The notes beneath the pieces are model-generated. The model saw only the letters and a program-made list of their open reading frames with translations, did no database searches and was not told the origin of the DNA. From WTFY01 sp026713925 (GTDB lineage Bacteria > Pseudomonadota > Gammaproteobacteria > UBA4575), in NCBI GenBank assembly GCA_963662355.1, contig OY759361.1, positions 1,488,001-1,552,000 on the forward strand: a stretch of 64,000 bases of DNA. Direction: 5' to 3'. This document shows, piece after piece, positions 26,235 through 35,257 of the stretch. The translations under genes were made by a program, and so were the position numbers. Each line of letters begins with the position of its first letter. The first letter of the stretch is position 1.

Positions 26235-26390
26235 CCATGACTATAAGAGCAGCGGTCCTTGAACTGGTACTGGATTGTCCTGCTTGACCCTATTTCGTGC
26301 TGGTGAGTGTGGCGTCATGCCAGACAAATGAGCGCTTGCGGATAGCTTGATACTGTACCGTGAATAAAGATCTGGAATGGTGTATTACCC

Positions 26391-26927
26391 GTGCGGCATA
26401 TAATTTCAATATTGTTGGAAAATGAAGCAGGTGCCCTGTCGAGAGTCTCAGGGTTATTTTCAGCACGGGGCTACAATATTGAATCCCTTACAGTTGCACC
26501 TACTGACGATGCGACAATGTCACGAATTACTGTGGTAACGGATGGAAGCGACAATGTCATCGAACAAATTGAAAAACAACTTAACAAGCTGGTTGATGTT
26601 GTAAAAGTCCTTGATTTGACTGCTGATGAGCATATTGAGCGGGAGATCGTTTTGCTAAAACTATTCAACTCAAAAATGTCTCGACCCGTTTTGGAACTTT
26701 TGTCCAATGAATATGGAGGCAAGGTCATGGATTGTTCTGACGATACAATTGTGGTCGAGATCACAGGTGTAGGCAAAAAGCTTGATCGAGCTATCCAGTC
26801 TGTTCCAGGTGAGGCCATCTGCGAGCTTGTTCGTTCCGGTGCATTGGGAATTGCAACAGGCAGTGGTGACATTTTGAATTCGGAGTCTGCTTACACTGGC
26901 TCAGAAGCTAAGGGAGAAAGTGCATGA
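26391..26927 (+). CDS. ilvH: Acetolactate synthase regulatory (small) subunit
   Basis: 178-residue regulatory subunit that binds valine through ACT domains and confers feedback control on acetohydroxyacid synthase. It starts at GTG, because MRHIISILLENEAGALSRV is the family's exact N-terminus and no in-frame ATG exists. N-terminal ACT domain residues 1-80, C-terminal domain with VVEITGVGKKLD afterwards. The catalytic subunit gene, normally immediately upstream, is absent from the window. It overlaps ilvC by 4 bp (ATGA), so the two are coupled. The symbol could equally be ilvN. Confidence 0.9.
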   Translation: MRHIISILLENEAGALSRVSGLFSARGYNIESLTVAPTDDATMSRITVVTDGSDNVIEQIEKQLNKLVDVVKVLDLTADEHIEREIVLLKLFNSKMSRPVLELLSNEYGGKVMDCSDDTIVVEITGVGKKLDRAIQSVPGEAICELVRSGALGIATGSGDILNSESAYTGSEAKGESA

Positions 26928-27940
26928 ATATTTATTACGACAAAGATGCTGATCTTTCGGTGATACAGAGCAAGAATGTTGCAATTATAGGATATGGTTC
27001 ACAAGGTCATGCGCATGCAAATAATCTGCAGGATTCCGGGGTTACAGTTTCAGTGGGATTGCGTGAAGGTTCTTCATCTTTGGCAAAAACCAACCAGGCT
27101 GGAATCAAAGCTGTATCAATTGAAGATGCCGTGAAAGGGGCAGATGTCGTCATGATGCTTGTTCCCGATGAGCATCAGAGCAAACTATATAAAGAATGTA
27201 TTGAACCCAATATTCACCAGGGTGCAACGCTTGCTTTTGCTCATGGATTCAACATCCATTTTCAAGGGATCACACCACGTGAAGACCTAGACGTAATTAT
27301 GATCGCGCCAAAAGGTCCAGGTCATCTGGTACGTTCTACATATACCCAGCAAAAAGGTGTGCCTACCCTGATCGCAGTTTTTCAGGACGCATCGGGCAAT
27401 GCTAAAAGTACTGCCTTATCCTATGCCTCAGCAAATGGGGGCGGGCGTGCCGGGATTATTGAAACTACCTTTAAGGAAGAAACGGAAACGGATTTGTTTG
27501 GCGAACAAGCAGTGTTATGCGGTGGTGCCACAGCGCTTGTACAAGCAGGGTTTGAAACACTGGTTGAGGCTGGCTATGCGCCTGAAATGGCATATTTTGA
27601 ATGTCTGCACGAATTGAAGCTGATTGTGGACTTGATGTACGAGGGTGGTATAGCCAATATGCGCTATTCTATTTCGAATACTGCCGAGTATGGTGATTTG
27701 ACACGTGGCCCCAGGGTCATCAATGCAAATACCAAGCTTGAAATGAAGCGCATACTCTCCGAAGTCCAATCGGGTGAATTTGCACAAGAATTCATCCAGG
27801 AAAATCAATCTGGTGCCAGTAACCTAGAAAGATTGCGGGAAACAGGACGAGAGCATCCAATAGAGAAAGTGGGGGCAAACTTGCGTGATATGATGCCTTG
27901 GATCAAGGCTAACAGGGTTGTAGATCAATCCAGAAATTAA
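26924..27940 (+). CDS. ilvC: Ketol-acid reductoisomerase
   Basis: Class I KARI, 338 residues, converting acetolactate or acetohydroxybutyrate to the dihydroxy-acid with NADPH and Mg2+ in valine/isoleucine synthesis. The Rossmann motif GYGSQGHAHANNL, metal ligands in ETFKEETETDLFGEQ-type segment, and ECLHELKLIVDLMYEGG are visible. Start ATG overlaps the ilvH stop. Length equals the family standard. Confidence 0.95.
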   Translation: MNIYYDKDADLSVIQSKNVAIIGYGSQGHAHANNLQDSGVTVSVGLREGSSSLAKTNQAGIKAVSIEDAVKGADVVMMLVPDEHQSKLYKECIEPNIHQGATLAFAHGFNIHFQGITPREDLDVIMIAPKGPGHLVRSTYTQQKGVPTLIAVFQDASGNAKSTALSYASANGGGRAGIIETTFKEETETDLFGEQAVLCGGATALVQAGFETLVEAGYAPEMAYFECLHELKLIVDLMYEGGIANMRYSISNTAEYGDLTRGPRVINANTKLEMKRILSEVQSGEFAQEFIQENQSGASNLERLRETGREHPIEKVGANLRDMMPWIKANRVVDQSRN

Positions 27941-27983
27941 CGTTCGCCGCTTGCATAACATGTTCATGTTATGACTGGTGACA

Positions 27984-28604
27984 ATGATTCCCATCGCTAG
28001 AGAAGTGCGCTTTGCTCTGCTGGTAATCGGTATAGCAATTGCCGCAGCTCATTTTCAGTTTGGACTTTTTTGGGTTTGGCCTGCGTGGCTGACTTTTGTG
28101 GCACTGCTGTTGCTTTTTCGTGACTTCAAACGAACGATACCCGCCATACCTCTTGCAGTTGTAAGCCCGGTAGATGGACGTGTAATCGATGTCAGAAATG
28201 CAGTGCATGACCCGTATCTGGAACGCACTTCACAAGCTATTTGTCTGCGTCAGTCATCGCTGGGTGAATTTAATGTACACAGTCCTGTAGAAGGCAAGAT
28301 ACAGAATCTGTGGGTACGTTCATCTGTATGTTATACCGAATCTGAACTTGCAGTTTGGATACAGACTGATGAACAGGATGATGCAGTAATGGTTGCCAAT
28401 CTTGATTCTATGCTGCGTCATGCTAGCTGCAAGATCAGTGCTGGTGAGAAACTGGGACAAGGACAGCGGTGTGGATTTATTGCTCTTGCCTGTGAAGTGG
28501 TAATTTATCTACCTTCATCTGCGCATATCGGTGTTAATGTGGGGCAATCAGTTCGTGCTGGTAGTGATAAATTGGCAGAATTTGTTCATGAAATCGAGGC
28601 ATAA
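27984..28604 (+). CDS. Phosphatidylserine decarboxylase-like protein, degenerate active site
   Basis: About 206 residues with two N-terminal hydrophobic segments and the general layout of short-type Psd proenzymes: VSPVDGRVIDV, a FNVHSPVEGKI segment, and a C-terminal IYLPSSAHIGVNVGQSVRAG. However, the Gly-Ser at which such proenzymes cleave themselves to form the pyruvoyl group (normally RFGSRVDVYLP) is replaced by Ala-Cys (IALACEVVIYLP). The conserved His of the CHVNR region is also displaced. It therefore may not self-process in the usual way. GTG at 27978 is an alternative start. It sits directly before pssA, supporting an origin as Psd. Confidence 0.7.
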   Translation: MIPIAREVRFALLVIGIAIAAAHFQFGLFWVWPAWLTFVALLLLFRDFKRTIPAIPLAVVSPVDGRVIDVRNAVHDPYLERTSQAICLRQSSLGEFNVHSPVEGKIQNLWVRSSVCYTESELAVWIQTDEQDDAVMVANLDSMLRHASCKISAGEKLGQGQRCGFIALACEVVIYLPSSAHIGVNVGQSVRAGSDKLAEFVHEIEA

Positions 28605-28615
28605 TCTGCATACTA

Positions 28616-29398
28616 ATGAACAATTCTGAAAAAAAATTGAGAAAAGGCATCTATCTGCTGCCGAATCTGTTAACGACCGGTGCCCTGTTTGCTGGATTTT
28701 ATGCCATTGTTGCTGCTACCAAAGATCAGTTTGCTTGGGCGGCGATCGCAATAATTGTAGCGTTGTTCCTGGATTTTTTTGACGGAAGAATAGCTCGTTT
28801 GACCCATACAACCAGCAAATTTGGTGCACAATATGACAGCATTTCAGATATGGTGTCTTTCGGTGTAGCACCAGCACTCGTGGTATATGAGTGGGCATTT
28901 TTACACTTTAGTAGTCTGCCTTGGGTGTGGTCCAAACTGGGTTGGCTTGCAGCATTTTTTTATACTGCTGCGGTAGCTTTGCGTCTGGCTAGGTTTAATG
29001 CCCGTGTTACTGTGACAAGTAAACGCTATTTTCAGGGTTTGCCGAGTCCTGCTGCTGCCGCTGCCCTTGTAGGGTTCATCTGGACCTGTCATGACATGCA
29101 GCTATCACGTGAGGATTTTGCAATTGCTGCCCTTGTATTGACCATTCTTCTAGGCGCACTTATGGTCAGTAATTTCACGTATTACAGTTTCAAGGACATC
29201 AATCTTTCTGACCGTATTCCCTATATCGTCATGCTGGCAGTTGTCCTTGGGTTTATTCTGATATCCATTGATCCCCCCAAGCTGATGTTTGCCCTGTTTG
29301 TGGTGTATGCATTGTCGGGGCCTGTACTGTACCTTGTTCGTCTTAAGCGCAAGCGAAAACGCAGTGCACGTGCCACGGTAAACATAGAAAATCAGTAG
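28616..29398 (+). CDS. pssA: CDP-diacylglycerol--serine O-phosphatidyltransferase
   Basis: 260-residue membrane enzyme of the CDP-alcohol phosphatidyltransferase family that makes phosphatidylserine. The catalytic signature is FFDGRIARLTHTTSKFGAQY followed by DSISD (about residues 54-80). Six to eight hydrophobic segments follow and the protein ends in a basic KRKRKRSAR tail. It lies 11 bp after the Psd-like gene. The order ilvC-psd-pssA-leuA occurs in other Gammaproteobacteria, which supports the calls. Confidence 0.9.
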   Translation: MNNSEKKLRKGIYLLPNLLTTGALFAGFYAIVAATKDQFAWAAIAIIVALFLDFFDGRIARLTHTTSKFGAQYDSISDMVSFGVAPALVVYEWAFLHFSSLPWVWSKLGWLAAFFYTAAVALRLARFNARVTVTSKRYFQGLPSPAAAAALVGFIWTCHDMQLSREDFAIAALVLTILLGALMVSNFTYYSFKDINLSDRIPYIVMLAVVLGFILISIDPPKLMFALFVVYALSGPVLYLVRLKRKRKRSARATVNIENQ

Positions 29399-29664
29399 TG
29401 GTCTCTTGAATGAGTCCCACTTGGTGGCAGCATCGGGCTGCATTTCGCACGCGAATGTTTCGAGCCGGGTCATTGTTCGTGTGTCTAAATCGGTGGTGGG
29501 AACAGGCGCACATTGAACGTGGGTAGCCGTATCAGATTTTAATACGCAGCGCTAAAGGAAAGCTGCTTTGAAGCCGGTTATCCTGCATTCTTGAGCCAGG
29601 TGGGTCGAAATATGAAAGATTGGAGTTCTGGAAATATTTCATTTTGTAAGGTATAGTCGGCCAC

Positions 29665-29769
29665 ATGAATGTAGTACTTACACAAATCAAATATGTAGTG
29701 GCTCAGGTTTCTGGTTGCACTACTGTTTTTGCTGCATTTGTCCTTTCACTGTACCTGCTGCTGCGGTAG
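29665..29769 (+). CDS. Candidate leucine leader peptide
   Basis: A 34-codon frame upstream of leuA that ends LSLYLLLR and then TAG; five of its last nine sense codons are leucine, mostly CTG. A ribosome-binding site is weak and the upstream promoter is not clear. The leucine-rich end, its position 100 bp before leuA and the RNA structures that follow fit a transcription attenuator leader, but the call rests on pattern only. Confidence 0.45.
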   Translation: MNVVLTQIKYVVAQVSGCTTVFAAFVLSLYLLLR

Positions 29770-29860
29770 CAGCACGACTTGTACCTGGCGAGGCTAAACG
29801 CAAATTCAATCTATTCAGCCAAGGGTTTCTATACGAGATATACACTCGTAGTATTTTTTG
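29756..29860 (+). promoter_or_regulatory. Candidate leuA attenuator: pause hairpin and terminator
   Basis: TGCTGCT (29756-29762), which includes the leucine codons, pairs perfectly with AGCAGCA (29768-29774). A second hairpin TACGAG/CTCGTA (29832-29850) is followed by TTTTTT (29854-29859), a weak intrinsic terminator immediately before the leuA ATG. Ribosome stalling at the Leu codons would open the first hairpin. I could not find a clear antiterminator pairing, so regulation is plausible but unproven. Confidence 0.42.
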
Positions 29861-29871
29861 AGCAAAGTTTT

Positions 29872-31416
29872 ATGGCTACTAAAGATAAACTGATAATCTT
29901 TGATACCACGCTACGGGATGGGGAACAAAGTCCGGGAGCATCTATGACGCGTGACGAGAAAATCCGTATTGCCAAATCACTCGAGCGCATGCGGGTAGAT
30001 GTTATTGAAGTAGGTTTTCCGATGGCAAGCGCTGGAGATTTTGAGGCGGTTCGTGCGGTGGCAAGTGTCATAAAAGAAAGCACTGTATGTGGTTTGGCAC
30101 GTGCACTTAAAAAAGATATAGAGCGCGCCAGTGAAGCTTTGAAAACAGCCATGTCTGCAAGAATACACACGTTCATTGCAACTTCACCAATACACATGCA
30201 GCAAAAACTGCATATGACGGAGAATCAGGTCATCGAACAGGCTGTGGCAGCGGTCAAACAGGCAAAGCAATATACAGATGATGTTGAGTTTTCACCTGAA
30301 GATGCCGGCCGTTCTGAATTCGAGTTTCTGTGCAGAGTGATAGAGCAAGTCATCATGGCCGGTGCCACTACAATAAACATACCGGACACAGTAGGCTATA
30401 ACGTGCCGCATCAATTTGGCAGTTTGGTAGGCCGCCTGATTGAAAATGTCCCCAATTCGGACCAGGTGATATTTTCTGTTCACTGTCACAATGATCTGGG
30501 GCTTGCAGCGGCAAATTCACTTTCTGCAGTGTTAAATGGGGCACGTCAAGTGGAATGTACAGTAAATGGTTTGGGTGAACGAGCAGGAAACGCCTCACTA
30601 GAGGAAGTCGTAATGACCGTACATACCAGACAAGATGTGTTCTCATGCACTACAAGTCTGGATACTAAACTGATTGTGCCAACTTCACGTATCGTATCGA
30701 CTATAACAGGTTTTCCTGTACAGCCTAACAAGGCAATTGTTGGTGCCAATGCCTTTGCACATGAAGCAGGTATTCATCAGGACGGAGTACTTAAGGCCAG
30801 AGAAACATACGAAATTATGCGTGCAGAAGATGTAGGATGGGCTTCTAACAAAATTGTGCTGGGTAAGCATTCAGGCCGTAATGCATTTCGTACGCGACTC
30901 AATGAGCTTGGAGTAACTTTTAGGACTGAGGAAGAACTAAACGTTGCTTTTGCAAACTTCAAGGATCTGGCGGACCGCAAGCATGATATATATGATGAGG
31001 ACCTGCATGCGCTGGTCTCCGATACAAGCTGCGAAAAAAGCGAATACTTTAAGCTGGTATCACTGAAGGCTCATTCAGAGACTGGCGAGATTCCTTCCGC
31101 GCAGGTCACCTTGCTGGTTGATGGCGAAGAAAGGAAGGCTGAATCGAATGGCGGAGGCACTGTTGACGCTACATTCTGTGCAATAGAAACAATCGTAGCC
31201 AGCCAGGCACAATTACAATTATATTCAGTCAACAACATAACGACGGGTACCGATGCTCAGGGTGAGGTGACTGTTCGTTTGCAAAAATCAGGAAGAATTG
31301 TAAATGGTCATGGTGCAGACACTGATATCATCATGGCATCAGCCAAAGCCTACCTGCATGCATTGAACAAGCTTGTAGTGCCGGAGACAAGGGCACATCC
31401 TCAGCATGACGTCTGA
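29872..31416 (+). CDS. leuA: 2-isopropylmalate synthase
   Basis: First committed enzyme of leucine synthesis, condensing acetyl-CoA with 2-ketoisovalerate. 514 residues from the ATG at 29872 (MATKDKLIIFDTTLRDGEQS); an upstream TTG extension is unlikely because it runs through the terminator hairpin. DTTLRDGEQSPG, the metal ligands in FSVHCHNDLGLAAANS and the NGLGERAGN segment are present. The C-terminal allosteric leucine-binding domain (about residues 390-510) is intact, so feedback inhibition is expected. Udg begins 3 bp after the stop. Confidence 0.94.
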   Translation: MATKDKLIIFDTTLRDGEQSPGASMTRDEKIRIAKSLERMRVDVIEVGFPMASAGDFEAVRAVASVIKESTVCGLARALKKDIERASEALKTAMSARIHTFIATSPIHMQQKLHMTENQVIEQAVAAVKQAKQYTDDVEFSPEDAGRSEFEFLCRVIEQVIMAGATTINIPDTVGYNVPHQFGSLVGRLIENVPNSDQVIFSVHCHNDLGLAAANSLSAVLNGARQVECTVNGLGERAGNASLEEVVMTVHTRQDVFSCTTSLDTKLIVPTSRIVSTITGFPVQPNKAIVGANAFAHEAGIHQDGVLKARETYEIMRAEDVGWASNKIVLGKHSGRNAFRTRLNELGVTFRTEEELNVAFANFKDLADRKHDIYDEDLHALVSDTSCEKSEYFKLVSLKAHSETGEIPSAQVTLLVDGEERKAESNGGGTVDATFCAIETIVASQAQLQLYSVNNITTGTDAQGEVTVRLQKSGRIVNGHGADTDIIMASAKAYLHALNKLVVPETRAHPQHDV

Positions 31417-31419
31417 ATA

Positions 31420-32160
31420 ATGGTGCGAGATGAAATGGATGAGCAAAGGCGCTTGTATTATCTGGATAAAATGGGAATACAAGCTTGGGTATCACGAACG
31501 ACCAAGTCTGTGGGCATACAAGACAGCTCTGAATCTAGCCCTTTAAATCTGCGTCAGGGCAAGTTGACCGGTGCATCAGTACCTGTTGGGGACAATGCGG
31601 TTGCATGCCTTGATGACCTTCGAAAGGTGGTATCAGTATGTACCCTGTGCGAACTGCATCGTACTCGTACACAAACTGTTTTCGGGACAGGTAGTCCAGA
31701 TGCGGACTGGATGGTTATCGGTGAGGCGCCAGGTTTTGAGGAAGATCGCAAGGGTGAACCATTTGTAGGAAGGGCAGGACAGTTACTTACTAAAATGCTC
31801 CTTGCCATAGGACTTACACGTGAAGAAGTATTCATTGCAAATATTCTAAAGTGCAGGCCACCTGATAACAGGGATCCGCAACATCAGGAAATTATGCACT
31901 GTCGTCCTTATTTGCGACAGCAAATTAACATGATTCAACCCAAGGTTATTCTTGCAATGGGCAGGATTGCAGCTCAGGCGCTGCTTGATACTAATACAGC
32001 GATCGGTCGCCTGCGCGGGATTAAACACTGCTATGAAGATACCCGGATTCCTGTAATCGCGACCTATCATCCCGCCTATTTGTTACGCAGCCCACAACAA
32101 AAACGCAAAGCTTGGGAAGATCTAAAATTTGCAGTCAGAGTCAGGGAAGAACATAGGTAA
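31420..32160 (+). CDS. Uracil-DNA glycosylase, family 4 (Fe-S type)
   Basis: Type-4 uracil-DNA glycosylase that removes uracil from DNA, 246 residues. Motif A VIGEAPGFEEDRKGEPFVGRA and motif B HPAYLLRSP are intact. Cysteines in VCTLCELHR, LKCRPP and MHCRPYL give the four [4Fe-4S] ligands. The N-terminal ~55 residues are a variable extension, so an internal ATG (31432 or later) may be the real start. It follows leuA closely and precedes rimI; the udg-rimI pairing is common in Gammaproteobacteria. Confidence 0.9.
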   Translation: MVRDEMDEQRRLYYLDKMGIQAWVSRTTKSVGIQDSSESSPLNLRQGKLTGASVPVGDNAVACLDDLRKVVSVCTLCELHRTRTQTVFGTGSPDADWMVIGEAPGFEEDRKGEPFVGRAGQLLTKMLLAIGLTREEVFIANILKCRPPDNRDPQHQEIMHCRPYLRQQINMIQPKVILAMGRIAAQALLDTNTAIGRLRGIKHCYEDTRIPVIATYHPAYLLRSPQQKRKAWEDLKFAVRVREEHR

Positions 32161-32163
32161 CTC

Positions 32164-32194
32164 ACCTGTTTAACATGCTTTGGCATGAACAGGT
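32164..32194 (+). repeat. Strong hairpin between udg and rimI
   Basis: ACCTGTT (32164-32170) pairs with AACAGGT (32188-32194), and inside it CATGC pairs with GCATG, with a TAA bulge. Only three T residues follow, so it may be a processing or stabilising structure, or a weak terminator. Confidence 0.6.
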
Positions 32195-32219
32195 TTCGGA
32201 CTGATCCATATTTTGATTT

Positions 32220-32684
32220 ATGAGTGCAGCTTTTGAACATCCGGCTGGAGCCTGTCGTTTGATGGTTAAGAGTGATTTGCCGGTTGTCTTGAATATTGAA
32301 CAGCGGAGTTACCAGTTTCCGTGGACACAGGGAATATTCCTTGATTGTTTACGTCATGGGCATTCCTCTTGGGTACTTGAAATAGAGCAATGCATTATTG
32401 GGTATGGTGTGATATCACTTGCTGTTCAGGAGTGCCATATCCTCAATCTGTGCATAGACCCAGACTACCGGGGACAAGGAAGGGGCAGGTACTTGTTAGA
32501 ACAGTTGCTTATGACTGCACGTGCGCATAATGCCGATACAGCATTTTTGGAAGTACGCGCCACTAACTTTCAGGCTTTATCCTTGTATTTCTCAGAAGGT
32601 TTCAACGAGATTGGTTTGCGCAAAAATTACTATCCGGCTCTGGTAGGGCGTGAAAATGCAATAATTCTTGCCAAAATACTTTGA
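32220..32684 (+). CDS. rimI: Ribosomal protein S18-alanine N-acetyltransferase
   Basis: GNAT-fold acetyltransferase that acetylates the N-terminal alanine of ribosomal protein S18. 154 residues. The acetyl-CoA loop is in NLCIDPDYRGQGRGRYLL, and the RimI-specific EVRATNFQALSLYFSEGF with GLRKNYYP is present. It is located after udg, as in related genomes. Confidence 0.9.
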   Translation: MSAAFEHPAGACRLMVKSDLPVVLNIEQRSYQFPWTQGIFLDCLRHGHSSWVLEIEQCIIGYGVISLAVQECHILNLCIDPDYRGQGRGRYLLEQLLMTARAHNADTAFLEVRATNFQALSLYFSEGFNEIGLRKNYYPALVGRENAIILAKIL

Positions 32685-32871
32685 CGCGTAATCGCACATG
32701 TGTTCGAGGCGTAGATTTCATTGCTGCATTTCATTGTATCTTTGTACTTTGCCAGTGCCTGCATCATTTGTTGATTTGTGGTGTGCCAACGGGATAGATA
32801 TTTTCTTACACACTGGGTGGTACGCCAAATCTGAAATTGTGGCCATATCAGTTATTAGGTAGCAAAACTTC

Positions 32872-34491
32872 ATGAGTGACAATAATTTTATTAGTGAGAT
32901 TAAAAAAAGACGGACGTTTGCCATTATCTCCCATCCGGATGCAGGCAAGACAACGATTACAGAAAAACTTCTACTGTTTGGTGGAGCGATCCAGTTGGCA
33001 GGTTCCATAAAGGGTCGTAAAGCGACCCGTTACGCCACGTCGGACTGGATGGAGCTGGAGAAACAGCGTGGTATTTCAATCACAAGTTCTGTCATGCAGT
33101 TTGCCTATGATGGCTACATCATAAACCTGCTGGATACACCCGGGCATGCTGATTTTTCAGAAGATACCTACCGGACACTGACTGCTGTCGATTCTGCCTT
33201 GATGGTCATTGATAATGCAAAAGGTGTGGAAGAACGCACCATCAAACTGATGGAAGTATGTCGGTTACGTAATACGCCAATTATCACATTTATAAACAAG
33301 ATGGATCGTGATGGAAGGGAGCCTATTGAGCTACTTGATGAAGTTGAGCATGTGTTAAAAATAAAATGTGCACCAGTGACTTGGCCAGTAGGTATGGGCA
33401 GCCTCTTCAGAGGGATATTTGATATGCTCAGCAATTCAGTGTATCTCTACAATGCAAAACAGAACGGCAAGGAATTGCAGTGTAAAGTAGGGAGTCTTGA
33501 TAATCCTCGCTTGGATGAATTGATAGGAGAGCAGGCACAGGAATTGCGTGATGATATCGAGCTTGTACGCGGAGCAAGCCATGAATTTAATCATCAGGAA
33601 TTTCTGGATGGTGAACTTACACCAGTCTTTTTCGGATCTGCAATCAATAATTTCGGTATTTCAGAGTTACTAGACAGATTTGTCGAATTTGCCCCCGCAC
33701 CCCAGCCGAGGAAAGTAAGTATTTCAGGCAGGCAAACAAGAGATCTGAGAGCAGATGAAGAAAACTTTTCAGGATTTGTATTCAAAATACAGGCCAATAT
33801 GGATCCTAATCATCGGGACCGTCTTGCATTTATTCGGATTTGTTCAGGAAACTTTCAAAAAGGCATGAAGTTGCAACATGTACGCTTGAACCGGGATGTA
33901 AAGGTGAACAATGCGCTGGCCTTTGTTGCATCATCCCGTGAACAGATAGATCTGGCATATCCAGGTGATATTATTGGACTGCACAACCATGGCACGATTC
34001 GAATAGGAGATACATTTACACAGGGTGAAAAACTAGCATTTACGGGCATCCCAAGTTTTGCTCCAGAGTTGTTCAAGCGTGTGCAGCTTGCGATTCCCTT
34101 AAAGATGAAGACATTACTAAAAGGGCTGATTCAACTCTGTGAAGAAGGAGCCAGCCAGTTGTTTCGGCCTTTGGCAAACAATGAGTTGATACTTGGAGCG
34201 GTAGGAGCTCTACAATTTGATGTAGTACGTCATCGGTTAAAATACGAATACAATATTGAATGTAGGTTTGAATCTGTACATGTACAAGCTGCCCGTTGGG
34301 TAGTTTGTGATAACAAAAAAGAGCTTCTTAAATTCAAGAGCAAACTAGCTGCCCATCTCGCTTTGGATCATGGTGGTGAGCTTGTATACATGGCCCCGAC
34401 ACGTGCCAATTTGCAAATGGCTGTAGAAAAATGGCCAGGTGTTGAGTTTTGTGCTACTCGAGAGCACAACACAATCATGGATCAACAATGA
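32872..34491 (+). CDS. prfC: Peptide chain release factor 3
   Basis: Translational GTPase RF3 that recycles RF1/RF2 from the ribosome. 539 residues. G1 SHPDAGKTTITEKLL, switch II DTPGHADFSEDTYR, NKMD and the RF3-specific KGRKATRYATSDWMELEKQRGIS are present. C-terminal domains are full length, ending REHNTIMDQQ. The cmoA start lies 31 bp downstream. Confidence 0.95.
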   Translation: MSDNNFISEIKKRRTFAIISHPDAGKTTITEKLLLFGGAIQLAGSIKGRKATRYATSDWMELEKQRGISITSSVMQFAYDGYIINLLDTPGHADFSEDTYRTLTAVDSALMVIDNAKGVEERTIKLMEVCRLRNTPIITFINKMDRDGREPIELLDEVEHVLKIKCAPVTWPVGMGSLFRGIFDMLSNSVYLYNAKQNGKELQCKVGSLDNPRLDELIGEQAQELRDDIELVRGASHEFNHQEFLDGELTPVFFGSAINNFGISELLDRFVEFAPAPQPRKVSISGRQTRDLRADEENFSGFVFKIQANMDPNHRDRLAFIRICSGNFQKGMKLQHVRLNRDVKVNNALAFVASSREQIDLAYPGDIIGLHNHGTIRIGDTFTQGEKLAFTGIPSFAPELFKRVQLAIPLKMKTLLKGLIQLCEEGASQLFRPLANNELILGAVGALQFDVVRHRLKYEYNIECRFESVHVQAARWVVCDNKKELLKFKSKLAAHLALDHGGELVYMAPTRANLQMAVEKWPGVEFCATREHNTIMDQQ

Positions 34492-34522
34492 GATTTCGTC
34501 CGGTATAGAGGAAATTCTTGGC

Positions 34523-35257
34523 ATGCCTGCATCCACGAAAGATCACATTTATTCTGACAAGCAGGTTGAGGTTCAAGATTTTGTATTCAATGCAGAGGTC
34601 ACAAGTGTTTTTGCTGACATGATTGGGAGATCTGTCCCAGGGTATGAAGTACTAAGCCAGCTTGTACAGTCCATGGCAAGGAAATTTGTTGCTGAGGATA
34701 CCAATGTATATGACTTGGGTTGTTCACTGGGGAATGCATCCCTGAGCGTTGCCAGAGCCCTGTACCCTAGTAAGGCAAGAATATTTGCGGTGGATAGTTC
34801 GCCAGCTATGATTCAACATCTTGTCGAAAGGATTGAGGGAATGGATCCTGATCCTGGAATTTCACCTATCTGTTGCGATGTAGCTGAAATCAGCATGCAA
34901 AATGCTTCGCTGGTCATCCTGAATTACACCCTGCAGTTTATAGACCCGCGAAGTCGTGATGCGCTCATTGCGAAGATATACTCGGGATTGCGTGAAGGTG
35001 CAGCCTTGCTTCTGTCAGAAAAAATCATACGTGAGGATCTGGATGAGGAACATCTCATGCGAGATCTGCATGAAGGCTACAAGAACATTCGCGGGTACAG
35101 CGATCTCGAAATTAGCCAGAAAAGAGAAGCCCTTGAGAATGTAATGATCAGGGATACGGATGCATGTCACTGTGAGCGTCTGCATCGAGCAGGTTTTTCC
35201 AGGCTGTATGTATTGATGAAATACCTCAATTTCATCTCCTATATTGCAATCAAATGA
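34523..35257 (+). CDS. cmoA: Carboxy-S-adenosyl-L-methionine synthase
   Basis: Makes carboxy-SAM from SAM and prephenate for tRNA wobble uridine modification. 244 residues from the ATG at 34523, eight bases after AGAGGAAA and the right length for CmoA; an earlier TTG lies inside prfC. The SAM-binding VYDLGCSLGNASLS, VDSSPAMIQ and LNYTLQFI motifs are typical. It overlaps cmoB by 4 bp. Confidence 0.94.
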   Translation: MPASTKDHIYSDKQVEVQDFVFNAEVTSVFADMIGRSVPGYEVLSQLVQSMARKFVAEDTNVYDLGCSLGNASLSVARALYPSKARIFAVDSSPAMIQHLVERIEGMDPDPGISPICCDVAEISMQNASLVILNYTLQFIDPRSRDALIAKIYSGLREGAALLLSEKIIREDLDEEHLMRDLHEGYKNIRGYSDLEISQKREALENVMIRDTDACHCERLHRAGFSRLYVLMKYLNFISYIAIK

